Of a stretch of DNA of 64,000 nucleotides, positions 63,787-64,000 are shown piece after piece (position 1 is the first letter of the stretch; every line of letters starts with the position of its first letter). The DNA comes from DATATJ01 sp963789075 (GTDB lineage Bacteria > Acidobacteriota > Vicinamibacteria > Vicinamibacterales > CAVVIG01). The position numbers and the translations under genes were made by a program. The stretch spans positions 682,001 to 746,000 of the forward strand of contig CAWBJQ010000014.1 in assembly GCA_963789075.1 (NCBI GenBank). The letters are read 5' to 3'. The notes under the pieces were generated by a model. The model was not told where the DNA came from. It was given only the letters and a program-made list of their open reading frames with translations, and searched no databases.

Positions 63787-64000
63787 TCACTGTGCGCTCC
63801 ATCCGTCGACGTACGCGACCAGCCGCTCGACGGCGTCGAGATAGCGGCGGGAAGAGTCGTGTCGGCATCCGCCGACGAGATCTCGCTGACGTCGGCCAGC
63901 GCGACGACGCCGGTGACGATGCCGCCGGCGACATCGAGGCGGCGTTCGGCGTGCCGGCCGGCGGCCGCCGCGTCGCGCGCCGTCCGCTCCTTCGAGCCGC
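63787..64000 (-). CDS. Partial gene of unknown function at window edge
   Basis: The C-terminal part of a protein runs in from the window end: HAERRLDVAGGIVTGVVALA, then DVSEISSADADT and, after a frame change, RYLDAVERLVAYVDGWSAQ with a TGA stop at 63787-63789. No family is recognised. It may belong to the LemA/TPM operon. Confidence 0.4.
   Translation of the reverse strand, partial: RLEGADGARRGGRRPARRTPPRCRRRHRHRRRRAGRRQRDLVGGCRHDSSRRYLDAVERLVAYVDGWSAQ

Overview
Organism. The window is GC-rich (mid-60s percent by eye). It carries FtsX/MacB-type permeases in one long chain, an Oar-like TonB receptor with a carboxypeptidase-regulatory N-terminus, sialidase-like BNR proteins, a metallopeptidase/propeller/barrel fusion and an M20 amidohydrolase. 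This mix resembles Acidobacteriota, probably the Vicinamibacteria side; that is an inference from gene content, not a database match. The sequence looks like an error-containing assembly. About 20 genes are broken, nearly always by what reads as a single extra G or C, while 24.4-47.8 kb is free of such breaks. I treat broken genes as intact genes with sequence errors unless stated otherwise.

Layout. 0-13.4 kb: a TAT-exported amidohydrolase and a cluster for aerobic benzoate use through benzoyl-CoA (benzoate-CoA ligase, boxC, boxB, an enoyl-CoA hydratase, an aldehyde dehydrogenase and a TetR regulator), with an FtsX-type permease and a metallo-hydrolase interspersed. A perfect 16-bp palindrome lies between the divergent TetR gene and boxC. 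13.4-15.9 kb: an NRAMP-like transporter with an unusual metal site, overlapping a PRC/MgtE-N/CBS protein. 16-24.9 kb: a metal/iron region with a small Cys/His-rich exported protein, an Oar-like receptor, a BNR protein, a siderophore-type TonB receptor behind a Fur-like palindrome, a PiuC-type dioxygenase and a small cytochrome c. 25-30.1 kb (minus strand): an overlapping four-gene operon of outer-membrane protein, cupredoxin-like protein, sensor kinase and sigma-54 response regulator. 31.4-32.4 kb: an IS110-family transposase. 32.9-34.3 kb: ferredoxin, nuoB and nuoI without the rest of complex I. 34.5-42.5 kb: a TPR/aspartyl-protease protein, thioesterase, the 1058-residue fusion protein, an ECF sigma/anti-sigma pair and a TlpA-like thioredoxin. 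42.6-46.9 kb: a MacA/MacB-like efflux set (adaptor, ATPase, two permeases), followed by a fatty-acid desaturase. 47.9-53.2 kb: badly frameshifted small genes, a CusF-SCO copper protein, a DUF72 protein and a HerA-like ATPase. 53.3-59.6 kb: lipase maturation factor, FAD oxidoreductase, alpha/beta hydrolase, M20 amidohydrolase and DinB protein. 59.6-64 kb: a compact penicillin-acylase-like lipoprotein, a PH-domain/cytochrome c fusion, LemA and a TPM-domain protein.

Intergenic structure. Many gaps hold short arrays of 7-9-nt words (for example NNCACGRAG, CGCAGAGNN, AAATCCC, GGGCAGG, GCAGGATT), often followed a few tens of bases later by the same words on the other strand. Some arrays run into coding sequence and form a signal peptide, protein tails or a linker. 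A separate GGGTCC-AAAA-GGACCC hairpin appears three times, once inside the sensor-kinase gene. These arrays are the least explained structure in the window. I found no tRNA, rRNA, CRISPR array or phage genes.
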